The translations under genes were made by a program, and so were the position numbers. Below the pieces are notes generated by a model. It made no database searches. It had not been told where the DNA came from and worked only from the letters and a program-made list of their open reading frames with translations. Below, piece after piece: positions 21,834-32,086 of a DNA stretch of 64,000 nt (position 1 is its first letter; each line of letters opens with the position of its first letter). The DNA comes from Orychophragmus violaceus (taxonomy: Eukaryota; Streptophyta; Magnoliopsida; Brassicales; Brassicaceae). The stretch is from assembly GCA_030180135.1 (NCBI GenBank), contig CM058232.1:76241001-76305000 (forward strand). The letters are read 5' to 3'.

Positions 21834-22438
21834 TATGGATGCTAAAATCCACACTCAAGGATTTAGAGTGTTTTTGTGTTTAAGGAAAGATGGGCTAGAA
21901 TCTCAATGAACCAACGATGTGAATAAATACTTGAATCGACGAATTGGATTTGTATTGAATGAATAATGAGTTTACAAGAAGAGAATAGCTAAAATACAGG
22001 TGTAGCTCGCAGAGCGTTTACAAGAATAAGTAAGAAATCAGATGCCTTAATGAATGAAGAAGGAAGTCCTTTTATAGTTGCGTATCCTCTGTATCTGTAG
22101 CTAACGATCCACAGCTCTCGGCCACATGCTTAACTTATTCCATGATTTGCGGGATCTTGGCGGCTCGGTCCACTCTGCGCACGTGCTAACAGATTCCGGA
22201 GATTGCGGGATCCGTTATGACTTAGTCTTGCCTTCGGTCTTCGGCTTGGAGTCGGAGTGTAGAGCTCGTTAACCAGAGCTGTAGAGCCGGAGTGTAGAGC
22301 TCGATGTGTGCAGCTCGATGTACAGATACAGAGCTTGATGTTATAGAAACATATAAAAAACCTTCCTTTTGGACGATTAACGTTGGACAACATTTTGACT
22401 TTCCTGACTGGATTTAAGTGTTAAATCCGACCCAAACA
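21834..22438 (-). repeat. 5' LTR of the gag-only element
   Basis: 605 bp; its inner terminal TG has mutated to TA; outer end CCCAAACA followed by TSD TACAT. Confidence 0.85.
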
Positions 22439-22594
22439 TACATTTAACTAAAATAACTTACATATTAAAATAAAAGAACTAAATAATAACGAAATCATTA
22501 GAATAAGTAAAAATAACTGTATAAGATACTGATATTAAAATAACATTTTGTTGTTGCTAATTTTTATGTTTTTTTAATTGGTAAGAACATAATT

Positions 22595-22884
22595 TTTTTT
22601 TCGAAACTGCAAATTTTCATGTTAATGAAATAAGAGTTTACAAAATATAGCAAACTCATGACCTTGATGCTAAAGCAAAAAAAAAAGAAAACAAGGCAAC
22701 AATCAACAAAAACAGAGCATCTTTGTCATTAGGATAACCACACACGCATCAAATGTCTGAAATTCTTCCTACACGCTCTCGCCGTAATAAAGAGTCTGAT
22801 ATGTTTCTGAATCGCTTTGAAGACGATCGCTGATGGCTTCGAAGTCGAATTGAATATCCTTTCATTCCTCTCCTCCCATATCGA
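22595..22884 (-). mobile_element. LINE 3' stub with 14-bp TSD
   Basis: The 14-mer GTAAGAACATAATT lies at 22581-22594 and 22885-22898. Between them, on minus, is a zf-RVT C-terminal piece (IWEERNERIFNS, KAIQKHIRLFI), a short 3' UTR and an A-run. This is a severely 5'-truncated LINE insertion. Confidence 0.82.
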
Positions 22885-22898
22885 GTAAGAACATAATT

Positions 22899-23543
22899 GG
22901 TATATGTATAGGTTGTGATGCGATGAAAAAATCACTAATAAAAACTATAGTGTTCAACATAAATCAGTTTTGATTTTACTCCTTATTTATCTCGTCTTTA
23001 AACTTTTTGGTTATCCTCCCACTGCATAATTTCCCGTTGATGGCCGACCAAGTTGGGAGAAAACATAAACTTACCCACAAAATAACAAATCATATGCGAG
23101 ATACATACAATAATTCATATTACATTATGATAGATACACATATATTTGAGATATAATAGTCACTGATATTCTATTTAGATGCTATTGATTTGTTTCTCTT
23201 ACGATTTACGAGATTGTGACAAGAAGAACTAGAAATCAGTTAAAACTAGAATTTATGAGAGTGTGCCGAAGGGAGACATGTGGATCCCAAACAAAGAGGC
23301 ATAAGAAGATGACCGGTCCTTGTTGGTCGTGCGTGAAGATTCACGTCGATCAACAAGCTTAACCAAACCTTCAAGGACGAATCGCTGGCGTTTTAAACCA
23401 TTATTTATTCTTTTGTTGATAATCATTATATTAAAGGTTTAATTACGTATATTTATGGCCGGTCCAGAACATAAACAAAATACATTACAGATTAGAACAT
23501 CCAATTTTAAAGAATATTTTTCAAAAAATAATAATCATAAATA
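22899..23543. other. Spacer
   Basis: AT-rich with no credible gene; no repeat structure recognised. Confidence 0.4.
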
Positions 23544-23548
23544 TATAT

Positions 23549-24475
23549 TGTTGATCCAAGTAATCATTAAATATGTTTTAATTTGGATTATGCCGATATT
23601 TCCAGTTTAAATAAAAGATTGACTTTGACGAGACGAGATAATATAAAACAGGTCGGAATTTGTGTGAAGAATAGGCCGTGAACCGTATTTGTACTGATAT
23701 AGCCGAAAAGAGGCAAAATGTTTAGACTTTCGAACTGATTCTGAAGGGAGATCAGTTCGATTTTCTAAATAAGCTTTGAGAGAGTAGGTCAGAGCCAAAG
23801 AGAGATTACAAGTACTAGTAGTTGTGTGAAATAAATTATGTGTGTCTTCATGAATGACCTTCGAAGGGTGTTTATAGGAGGAGTCGTGGTGTCAAATCTC
23901 CTTCAATTTGGGGCGACGTGTCATCTTTCACGTCTTTCTGGGGTATGGTACCTCGAGCGCTGTGCCCGAGCTGCTCCGCGGCGCGCTTCAGGGGTGATCA
24001 TTGTACGACGTCGAGCTACTGTTTAAGACCATCTCCATTGGGACTGTATTTTCCACTCCATAACTTCATTTTGGAGTAAATCTTCTCCAATGACACTGCA
24101 TTTTCAACTCTAAAATGGAGTAAAAAATGGAAATGGAGTAATACTCCATTTTTTAAGTCATCACTACATTTTTTACTCCAAAATGGAGTAGGGTTGGAGT
24201 AGAACTCAGCTCCATTTTGGAGTGACTCTATTTTGGAGTAAAAAATGAAGTAACACATTGGAGTTGCCCTAAGTAGGCCACAGTTCGTTGATCCTCACTC
24301 TGCCATGCGTTGCCCTCTAATCGAACTCGAAACTGTAGATCGGCGCGGTAATGATGACAGGCCGGTGGGCCCGCGAGAGCTGGATCTAGCTTTACTTCGG
24401 CGGTTTTTTGGAAATGAGCCTTTGATTGTCAAGATGGGACTAGCTAATTGGGGGGTGTTAAGCCCACCTCAAACA
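23549..24475 (-). repeat. Probable solo LTR (Tat-like) carrying a MITE
   Basis: Starts TG (23549) and ends CA (24475) with TATAT at 23544-23548 and 24476-24480. Its end, GTGTTAAGCCCACCTCAAACA in outline, resembles the end of the LTRs at 19264 and 22438, and it has a similar GC-rich U5-like middle. No primer site, gag or second LTR is present. Without the 243-bp MITE and its TAA duplication it would be about 680 bp. TATAT is a low-complexity TSD, so the ends need checking against other copies. Confidence 0.55.
24027..24269. mobile_element. Harbinger/Tourist-like MITE
   Basis: 243 bp with related inverted ends (GACCATCTCCATTGGG on the left; the right end read backwards is GGGCAACTCCAATGTG), TAA on both sides (24024-24026, 24270-24272) as expected for PIF/Harbinger, and many internal TCCATTTTGGAGTA units in both orientations. 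No coding capacity. Confidence 0.7.
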
Positions 24476-24559
24476 TATATTTAAACAAAATTTAGAAGGG
24501 CATTTAAAAATATTTTCATAATATATATTTTTTTTAAATGGAAGGGCATTTTCTATAAA

Positions 24560-24785
24560 ACATCTTCGATCTACCTCTATTTTTACTTTTAAATTCTATT
24601 TTATAGTAAAATCTTCTCTAACTTTTGTACAAAAAAATATACTAATGCTAAAATAAAATAGAATCTTAAATAGAATATTCATTTTAAGAGAAAAAATAGA
24701 GTAATGCATTGGAAATAAACTTATTTCTATTTTAGAGTTCCTCTACTATAGAAATAAAAATAGAGAAATACATTGGAAATGGTAG
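24560..24785. mobile_element. Decayed MITE related to the one at 24027
   Basis: The ends ACATCTTCGATCTACCTC and, read backwards, CCATTTCCAATGTATTTC align with each other and with the Harbinger-like ends. The interior has CTCTATTTTTA units in both orientations. Boundaries approximate. Confidence 0.45.
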
Positions 24786-25540
24786 AAACGCAAAAGACGG
24801 TATGAAATCTATTATTAAGTTACAAAGACATTATGTTGAAATTTTTTTTATGGAATTAAAAATCTTTAGAGAATCAATACCAAATGAAGTGTGTGAACCT
24901 ATCGAAGTGTTCGATTTAAAAAAAAAAAGATGATTAATATCATAACACAAAATTGCTTACCATATATTGTTGATCATTTCAATATCAGTGAGTTGTCTTA
25001 CTTAGAGAAGTTTTTAGAAGTTGAAACTGATAAATAATTATTTTCACTCTACCATGTCACATGAATATTGAACGAGATTGATTTGTTATAAGTTGAGACA
25101 TATATGAGTTAAAAAACCCTACTACTTGAGTTTAATGAACGGTTTTGCAAGTAAAAGTGTCGAGAGAGCCTTGTAAATCACATGTCTTTTCAACTTTCCG
25201 AATTTTTTATGTCGTATATAAAATCAATTTCAGAGTTCATGTACTTCAAATTATCTAGCCAAGATATTGCTTGCATTAGGAGCCAACTGCAACAAGGCTA
25301 GTGAAAACTAGCCGTTCATTTGGTTTTTGATTATTTTTATAAATAAAACTGCAAACGTGATATATTTTAAGTAAAATTTATATATATATATATATATTGT
25401 TTGAATGAATGTAAAATTTATTCAATCAAAAGATATTCTTACATCATGTGCTACTCTTATTGTTTGCTGATTTTTAAAGTGTAAAAGAATTTTTGAAAAA
25501 TCAATTGAATCAAAAGAATGAATGACCAAATAGCTTCTTT
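24786..25540. other. AT-rich spacer
   Basis: No gene seen; a TA dinucleotide run lies at about 25379-25398. Confidence 0.45.
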
Positions 25541-26674
25541 TTAGGGTGGCATGTGTCTTCTTAGTCTGGTTCCAAACCAGATTTCAAGTCCATCACTGAA
25601 GTCTTTGCTTCCAGTTTCACGGAATGAGAGGATTCTGTTGTGCACAGCTTTATTGATACGTTGGAGAAGAGAATTATTGTCCATCAATCCATTCCCATGC
25701 CTACGAGAGTTGCGCTCTCTCCGTATTATATGATTTGTTGCTTGAAAAGTGTATCTGAGCAGAAATCTCTTGGTGTTGCTTAGGCTTAAACCAGATGCAA
25801 TGCTGATAATCTCATCCCAATCGGAGGAGTACTCTCGATTTAACAGTCCCCTGGTCAGCATCTCCCATACTCCAGACATGAATCCACATTAAAAAAATAG
25901 ATGCCATTTAGTTTCAGTATGGCATGTGCATAAAACGCAACGGCCATCTGCGTTTGTATTCCATTTTACCATCCTATCGCCCGTGGATAATCGATTATGC
26001 ATCACAATCCACATGATGAATGAGAATTTGGGGGTGTTGTGCTTAAACCAAACTACCTCACTCCAGTCACACGTCGGATTAGATGCGTACCTGATACCAT
26101 ATATCTTTTGTCGAGAATTTTGCTTTGTAGCAATTCTCCTTACATTTCCAAAGTGAAATATCTTGTGCTTTATTTACTGTTGTGCTTCTCAGACCCTCTA
26201 GCATTGTTTCAATTTCATTAAACAAACTAGTTATGTGCCTTCTTCTGCGGTGGCTAAACAAAGCTTCCGCAACCGTTTCATATTCTGAAATTCCCATGTC
26301 GATTATTCCCCTTGCACCCAACAGCTCGTTTAATTGTCCTTTATCAAACCATAAGTCATACCAAAAAGAAACATGTCGTCCACTTTTGATTTCGACTTTA
26401 TGAAAATGTTTTTTTTCTCCCTTAGCTTGAGGATCTTCCTCCAAACCCAAGACCCATTAGACGATTTGTCGCTTATAGACCAAAAAACCCTTGCGAATTA
26501 AGTAGGCCTTTATCCATCAAACCCAAAGTGAAACTTCATTTGAGTTAAATCTCCAAACAAGCTTTAGACCTATGGCTAAGTTCACTTCTTTCAGCTACCT
26601 CAGTCCGAGACCCCCTTCCCTCTTTGGCCCACATGAGTCGTGTCAACTTATCTTAGTTTTCCTTGGGTTCAAGT
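25541..26674 (-). pseudogene. LINE ORF2, 3' segment (RT thumb and zf-RVT)
   Basis: Minus strand, continuing the LINE at 30084-32086 after the copia insertion. It reads LKEVNLAIGLKLVWRF and YLIRKGF (26640-26480), GLEEDPQAKGEKKHF and VEIKSGRHVSFWYDLWFD (26450-26330), then the zinc-binding RVT region (26180-25880) with several stops, and TFQATNHIIRRERNSRRHG plus DGLEIWF (25879-25541). The natural 3' end with an A-run was not found. It is non-functional. Confidence 0.78.
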
Positions 26675-27273
26675 TGAAGATGCAATGAGCTGGAGCATGA
26701 GTTACGACAGATGCTGAATCAAGCAACGTGTGCAACAACGACTAAGTCAACAATGCAAAGCGTGAGCTGAAACGAAGAGATATGGAAATCATGGATATAA
26801 TAAGCTTACAAGGACAAACCTAAAGATGAGTAGCTGAGCTGGATGTGAAGATCAGTGAAGATACTCATGGAATATGCACTTAAAAGAATTTAGGAAAATA
26901 TACTTTTCTCTAAATAAAGAAAAATGGAAATATACCTAAGTGAGTTTAGGAAATATGCCAAAAGGAAAATAGGAAGTTGTACGATGATCTATGGTGTATA
27001 AATAGATCATCTAGGGCATCTATGCTTGGTGCGCCTTTAGAGAGAGAGAGAGAGATTGCTTTTAGCAAAAGTGATGAGTTCTCAAGAGAGAATCATACTT
27101 GGTGTTAAGGGTGAATCTAGAAGGCTTTAAGATCATTGTTAGATCAAAAAGCAAGAGAGACAAGGTTGTTAAGGTGAAACGTGTAAGTTTGCTTTGCAAT
27201 AAAAAGTCTTGTGAAAAAACCCTTGTGTTACTTTGTGTTCTAGTTCCTGTATCAAGTAGTCCTTGCGCTTACA
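26675..27273 (+). repeat. 5' LTR of the gag-only copia
   Basis: TGAAGATGCAATGAG start, GCGCTTACA end. GTATAAATAGATC near 26995 is a likely TATA box. A GA microsatellite lies at about 27038-27053. Confidence 0.88.
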
Positions 27274-27331
27274 ATTGGTATCAGAGCGGGCACTTGTGAG
27301 TATTGCAAACAGATGAGATCCTGTGTAAAAG

Positions 27332-29053
27332 ATGGGGGACTACTCATTAGAGATTCTGAATGAATGGAACTATGGATGTTGGAAGTCAAGGTTGAAGTCG
27401 ATCATTAAAGGCATAGACGCTCGTGCTTGGGGAGCTGTTATATCCGGGTGGAAGGAGCCAAAAACCAAAACGCAATCCGGAGATGAAATTAATAAGCCAG
27501 AAGAGGAATGGACCGAGGACAAAAGAAGACATTCAAAGTTCAATGCTAGGGCACTCACGGCTATTCATGAAAGTGTATCAATGATACAATTTGAGGTTAT
27601 TCAAGGATGTGATAGTGCAAAGGAAGCATGGGACATTCTTCAAATACACTTTGAAGGAACTGAGAATGTACAAAATTCAAGAAAAGATCTATTGGCTTCT
27701 AGATTCGAAAATCTTAAGATGGATGAATATGAGTCAATCTCTGAGTATAGTTCGAAAATATGCTCTCTAGCTCAGGAGGCTTTGACTCTTGGAAAGAAAT
27801 ACAAAGATAAGAAGTTAGTCAAGAAGCTGTTGAGAGGTTTACCTCAGAGATTTCATGTAATAAAGACTGTGATGGAAGTTTTTCTTGACACAAATAATAT
27901 GACTTTTGATGAGTTAGTTGGAAGGTTACAAGTTCATGAATTGGGGTTACCATCTATTGTATCAGACGACTGTGGGATCGATGTCAACTCAGTTAGTGAC
28001 AATGGAGAGAACGTGGGGTCCTATAAAATAGAAGATCTTCTGGATATTGTGGAGAAGAAAGTCGAAGAAGTTTTGAAGAGAAAAAGAAATACTTTCAAAG
28101 GAGATGACACCAAGGGTGTTAAGTTAAAAAGGAGGAATAAGGATGTTCTTAACCATTCCAACAATGAAGAGTCAGAAAGAGAGACACATAAAGAGGGGAT
28201 TTCAAACATTGTGGCGTTATTTGGATCAACTAAAGTTACACCTAACTCTGTTGTCGCACATTCGAATAAAACAGACGCTAGCTCAACGAGTAGCTCAAGA
28301 CGTGAAGATTCTGATCTTCAATATGCGGATCTTCTGGAAACCTGCAAAGCTCTAGTAGAAGAAAGGAAGAGATGGAAAATCAAGGTTGAAAAGCTTGAAG
28401 AAGAACTTGACTATGAGAAGAAGCGTTCAAAGGCTTTAGAGGATGAATTGAATAATAACAAGAAGAGTAGAAGGGAGAATGCTCACATGGATTGCAGAAG
28501 AAACAAATCAGGACTTGAAGCAACTCAGAAATCTACTGCAAAAGAAGTGATAACATCAACTGAATCTGAGGAACGCTTGCTAACAAAGGCAAACACAGAA
28601 ACTGTAACAAACACTGCTACAGGTGGTAATACACGATCTGGATCAGGAAAAAGTGTCAAGAAGAGGATAAAACATCATTCACATACAGAGTGCAGAGCAA
28701 ATCTTGTTGATACACGTGGTGATGTAACAAGAGTTGAGTCAAACAGAAGAAGTACAAGATCAAATTGGCATCGATCTACTCAATGTTACTACTGTGGTAA
28801 ATATGGTCATATCAAAGCACATTGTTACAGATTTCTACATCATACATATCAGATTTGGAGGAGAAATAGATATGTTTCCAGCTGTGTGATGTTCAGAAAG
28901 GCGTGGATAAAGAAGCCTAAAGTTTGTGGTGAATATTCAAGGAGTGTTGAAAAAAATCAAGGAATAATCAAGGAGGAGAACCAAGTAAGAGGTATCAATG
29001 TGAAATATGATGATTCAGGTCAATGGAGGAATCGATCAGTACATAGATACTGA
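27332..29053 (+). CDS. copia gag protein, intact 573 aa
   Basis: Uninterrupted frame from the ATG about 45 bp after the primer site. N-terminal gag domain (about residues 8-200) with WNYGCWKSRLKSII, AWDILQIHFEGTE, SRFENLKM and KKLLRGLP; Lys/Glu-rich linker; strong coiled coil at about 330-380 (LVEERKRWKIKVEKLEEEL, then EKKRSKALEDEL); CCHC zinc knuckle CYYCGKYGHIKAHC at 485-498. It would assemble particles and bind element RNA in the cytoplasm. The open frame over 1.7 kb without pol suggests recent activity or selection on gag. The C-terminal 70 residues have no recognised domain. Usual copia gags are shorter because they lead into pol. Confidence 0.88.
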   Translation: MGDYSLEILNEWNYGCWKSRLKSIIKGIDARAWGAVISGWKEPKTKTQSGDEINKPEEEWTEDKRRHSKFNARALTAIHESVSMIQFEVIQGCDSAKEAWDILQIHFEGTENVQNSRKDLLASRFENLKMDEYESISEYSSKICSLAQEALTLGKKYKDKKLVKKLLRGLPQRFHVIKTVMEVFLDTNNMTFDELVGRLQVHELGLPSIVSDDCGIDVNSVSDNGENVGSYKIEDLLDIVEKKVEEVLKRKRNTFKGDDTKGVKLKRRNKDVLNHSNNEESERETHKEGISNIVALFGSTKVTPNSVVAHSNKTDASSTSSSRREDSDLQYADLLETCKALVEERKRWKIKVEKLEEELDYEKKRSKALEDELNNNKKSRRENAHMDCRRNKSGLEATQKSTAKEVITSTESEERLLTKANTETVTNTATGGNTRSGSGKSVKKRIKHHSHTECRANLVDTRGDVTRVESNRRSTRSNWHRSTQCYYCGKYGHIKAHCYRFLHHTYQIWRRNRYVSSCVMFRKAWIKKPKVCGEYSRSVEKNQGIIKEENQVRGINVKYDDSGQWRNRSVHRY

Positions 29054-29469
29054 TATGGGTGACGTCAACAGACAAGAATACAAACATGGGAGAAAAGAAA
29101 GAAACTTGTCTGTTTTGACGATTGTTGCAGGTCTTGTGCTAAAGGCTGTAGTAGATCCTGCAACAACATGGAAACCCGAGTTATTTTGAGGAGAACGTCA
29201 GTTGTGGTATGTTTTTAACTTAGTTGTGCACTCAAGCAGGGGGAGAGGTCAGCACAAGTGGGAGCTTAACTCATGGGGGAGTTTTCTGATTTTGAAAATG
29301 TGATATGACTTAGATGCTGATTCAGGCGGAGCTTGACTCATGGGGGAGTTTTCTGATTTTGAAGATGTGATATGAAGAATTGCTCTATTTGGTATATGTT
29401 CGTAAGAGATTGAAGTTTATCAAGAACCAACAATGCTTGAGTATCAAACTAAGCTAAAAAGGGGGAGAT
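29054..29469 (+). other. 3' non-coding region with repeated polypurine motifs
   Basis: A unit containing CATGGGGGAGTTTTCTGATT occurs twice (about 29270-29308 and 29339-29376), giving extra purine tracts before the real one at 29461. No coding domain. It may be a remnant left after pol was lost. Confidence 0.6.
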
Positions 29470-30083
29470 TGAAGATGCAATGAGTTGGAGCATGAGTTAC
29501 GACAGATGCTGAATCAAGCAACGTGTGCAACAACGACTAAGTCAACAACGACTAAGTCAACAATGCAGAGCGTGAGCTGGAACGAAGAGATATGGAAATC
29601 ATGGATATAATAAGCTTACAAGGACAAACCTAAAGATGAGTAGCTGAGCTGGATGTGAAGATCAGTGAAGATACTCATGGAATATGCACTTAAAAGAATT
29701 TATGAAAATATACTTTTCTCTAAATAAAGAAAAATGGAAATATACCTAAGTGAGTTTAGGAAATATGCCAAAAGGAAAATAGGAAGTTGTACGATGATCT
29801 ATGGTGTATAAATAGATCATCTAGGGCATCTGTGCTTGGTGCGCCTTTAGAGAGAGAGAGAGAGATTGCTTTTAGCAAAAGTGATGAGTTCTCAAGAGAG
29901 AATCATACTTGGTGTTAAGGGTGAATCTAGAAGGCTTTAAGATCATTGTTAGATCAAAAAGCAAGAGAGACAAGGTTGTTAAGGTGAAACGTGTAAGTTT
30001 GCTTTGCAATAAAAAGTCTTGTGAAAAAACCCTTGTGTTACTTTGTGTTCTAGTTCTTGTATCAAGTAGTCCTTGCGCTTACA
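29470..30083 (+). repeat. 3' LTR of the gag-only copia
   Basis: Nearly identical to the 5' LTR by eye apart from a 15-bp tandem expansion near 29530 and a few substitutions. Confidence 0.88.
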
Positions 30084-32086
30084 CAAGTCTGGTCCTGACC
30101 AAAGAAAGTTGTACACAACCTTTCAATTTCCTTTAAACAACTTACGGGGAGTCTGAACGCTGTGAGCCAAAAGTTTGTGAGAGTCATTATCACTGAGCTT
30201 ATTAGTTGGAATTTTCCTGCATAAGATAAGACCGACATGTCCATGAACTCATGTGTTTTCTTATTCTATCAACCAGATGCATATAATCCACAATCGTCAT
30301 ACGTTTTGTAAGCATAGGTAGGCCTAAATATCGCACCGGTAGCTGACCTGAGGCAAATGGGAAACAAGAAAGAATTTCTCCCTGATTATGCTGACTTACA
30401 CCCGCCATGAACAACATAGATTTCTCCAAGCTTATTTCTAGGCCTGAAATCTGTGAGAACCTTTCGAATACCTACAAAATCCCTTCAACAGACCTTTTAT
30501 GACCATTCGTAAATACCATCAAGTCATCTGCAAAAAATATATGCGTGATACCAATATTTTTGCATCTAGGGTGATATCCAACTTGTCGGTTGATGCAAAT
30601 GACGAAAAAATAAGGCGATAATGCACAACCTTGTCTCAAACCTCTCTCACTCTGAAAAAAACCCACCAATTCTCCATTTAACTGGACTGAGAAATAAGAA
30701 GTGGATATACACAATCTAATCCATCAAATGAATTTCTCAGGGATATGCATTGCACTTAAAGTATTCAGTAGGAAGCTCCATTGGATAGAGTCAAATGCCT
30801 TAGATATATCGATTTGCATCACACATCTTAGGGATATTGGCTCTTTGTGGTAATCTTTCATTAGCTCTGTTACCAAGAGTAAGTTTTCAACCAATAGCCT
30901 ATCCTTTACGAAAGTTGATTGGTTCCAAGAGATGAGCTAATGGAGGAAACCTTTTATTCTATTGGCTAGGATCTTGGATATTACTTTGTAAATGACGTTA
31001 CAAAAATGGGTTTGTAATTCTTCATCTCCATAACATTATATTTATCAAGGCTAAGATGGTTGCATTGAGGCCCTTGGGGAGAAATCCCTTAATGAAGAAA
31101 GACCCGCAATAGTGAAATCTTTCCCAACAATTGGCCATACTGATCGGAAAAACTCAATTGTGTATCCGTCTGGACTCATAGATTTATTTCCTGGCATGCT
31201 GAATAGTACATCTTTTATTTCTGCATCTGAAACCGGTTTCTCAAGCTTCTCCTTATCCTCATTTGTACATCGATAATCCAAGATGTCATGTAACTCTTCT
31301 GGCGCAATACCATTAAAATCAGAAGGTTTGAAAGTGAGGAAATCATGGAAGAATTTCTCTGCTTCCTCCTTAATCTCATCATCAGTATCAACGTCACACC
31401 CGTACTAGTTTAACTTCTCTGATGGCATTGTTTGATTGTCTTAACTTGATAGCATTAATGAAATCTTTGTGGTTACGGTCACCAACCTTTAACCAATGAA
31501 CTTTCGATCATTGCCTCATGAATCCCTCCTCCAAATCACTAACTCTCTGCCAACACTTGTAGGCGTGAATCTCTGCTGTTGTATTTTCCGGTGAAGGATC
31601 ATGTAGGATTGCTTCTTTTTCTCACACAGAGTATCAAATGCTTCTTTTTCTTTCTGTTGAAGTCCACAAAGCGATTTGCTATGCTTTCTTATATGTGGCT
31701 TCAAAGAATTGAGTTTCTTCGAAAACCGGAAAAGAGCAGAGGTAGAATGAATAATTTCATCAGTATCGTTCAGAAGTTCCTGACCATGTTCTGGAAATCC
31801 GAAGATTCAACAACGACGTTTGTGAATTTGAATGGCCATTTTTTAGTCTGGTTTTCCACCTCTAGGTAGAATCTACATCTTAGGTGGTTTGAACATCCCC
31901 CTGCTTCAAAAACTGCATTCGCTTGAGTGTGTCGATTTAACCAGACATCATTTATTAGCAAACGATCAAATTTATTACATATCATGCCATTTTCTCACTT
32001 GTTGCACCATGTTAGGTGAGGTCCCTGCACCCCCATATCCGAAAACATCAAACTTGAACCGCCAATTCAAAATCACGCATCCCCAG
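30084..32086 (-). pseudogene. LINE ORF2, middle segment (EN end and RT)
   Basis: On minus from the 5' side: SDMGVQGPHLTWCNK and ICNKFDRLLINDVWLNR (32030-31930), GGCSNHLRCRFYLEVE (31890), a linker, then RT with VSDAEIKDVLFSMPGNKS and PDGYTIEFFR (31281-31130), GLRQGCALSPY and IFFADDLMVF (FADD box, 30650-30510), and RYLGLPMLTKRMTI with WLTAFRLPVSCLKEIERLC (30429-30090). Frames shift repeatedly. The frame stops at the copia TSD and continues at 26674; its 5' end continues at 35626. Confidence 0.8.

Larger units (their letters stand above)
18663..22438 (-). mobile_element. Gag-only LTR retrotransposon (TR-GAG type, Ty3/gypsy-like)
   Basis: LTRs at 18663-19264 and 21834-22438 with perfect 5-bp TSDs TACAT (18658-18662, 22439-22443). 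A primer site lies at 21811-21830 and a polypurine tract (minus CTGGGGGGAAATTG) at about 19265-19280. The 2.57-kb interior has only a decayed gag and no protease, RT or integrase. Gag resembles the Tat/Retand side of Ty3/gypsy. It would need another element's enzymes. By eye the LTRs differ at about 30 of 600 positions. Confidence 0.88.
26675..30083 (+). mobile_element. Gag-only copia retrotransposon inserted in a LINE
   Basis: LTRs at 26675-27273 (599 bp) and 29470-30083 (614 bp; the difference is one extra copy of a 15-bp tandem unit, AACGACTAAGTCAAC). TSD CAAGT at 26670-26674 and 30084-30088. An initiator-Met primer site (27276-27287) and a GGGGGAGA polypurine tract (29461-29468) frame the interior. 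There is an intact gag but no protease, integrase or RT, so it is non-autonomous. The 3' AAAAAGGGGGAGATTG style and gag type suggest the SIRE/Tork side of copia. The LINE reading frame resumes on both sides. Confidence 0.92.

Noticed and set aside
23838..24026. Short plus-strand frame
   Set aside because: It lies within a probable solo LTR and has no recognisable protein features.
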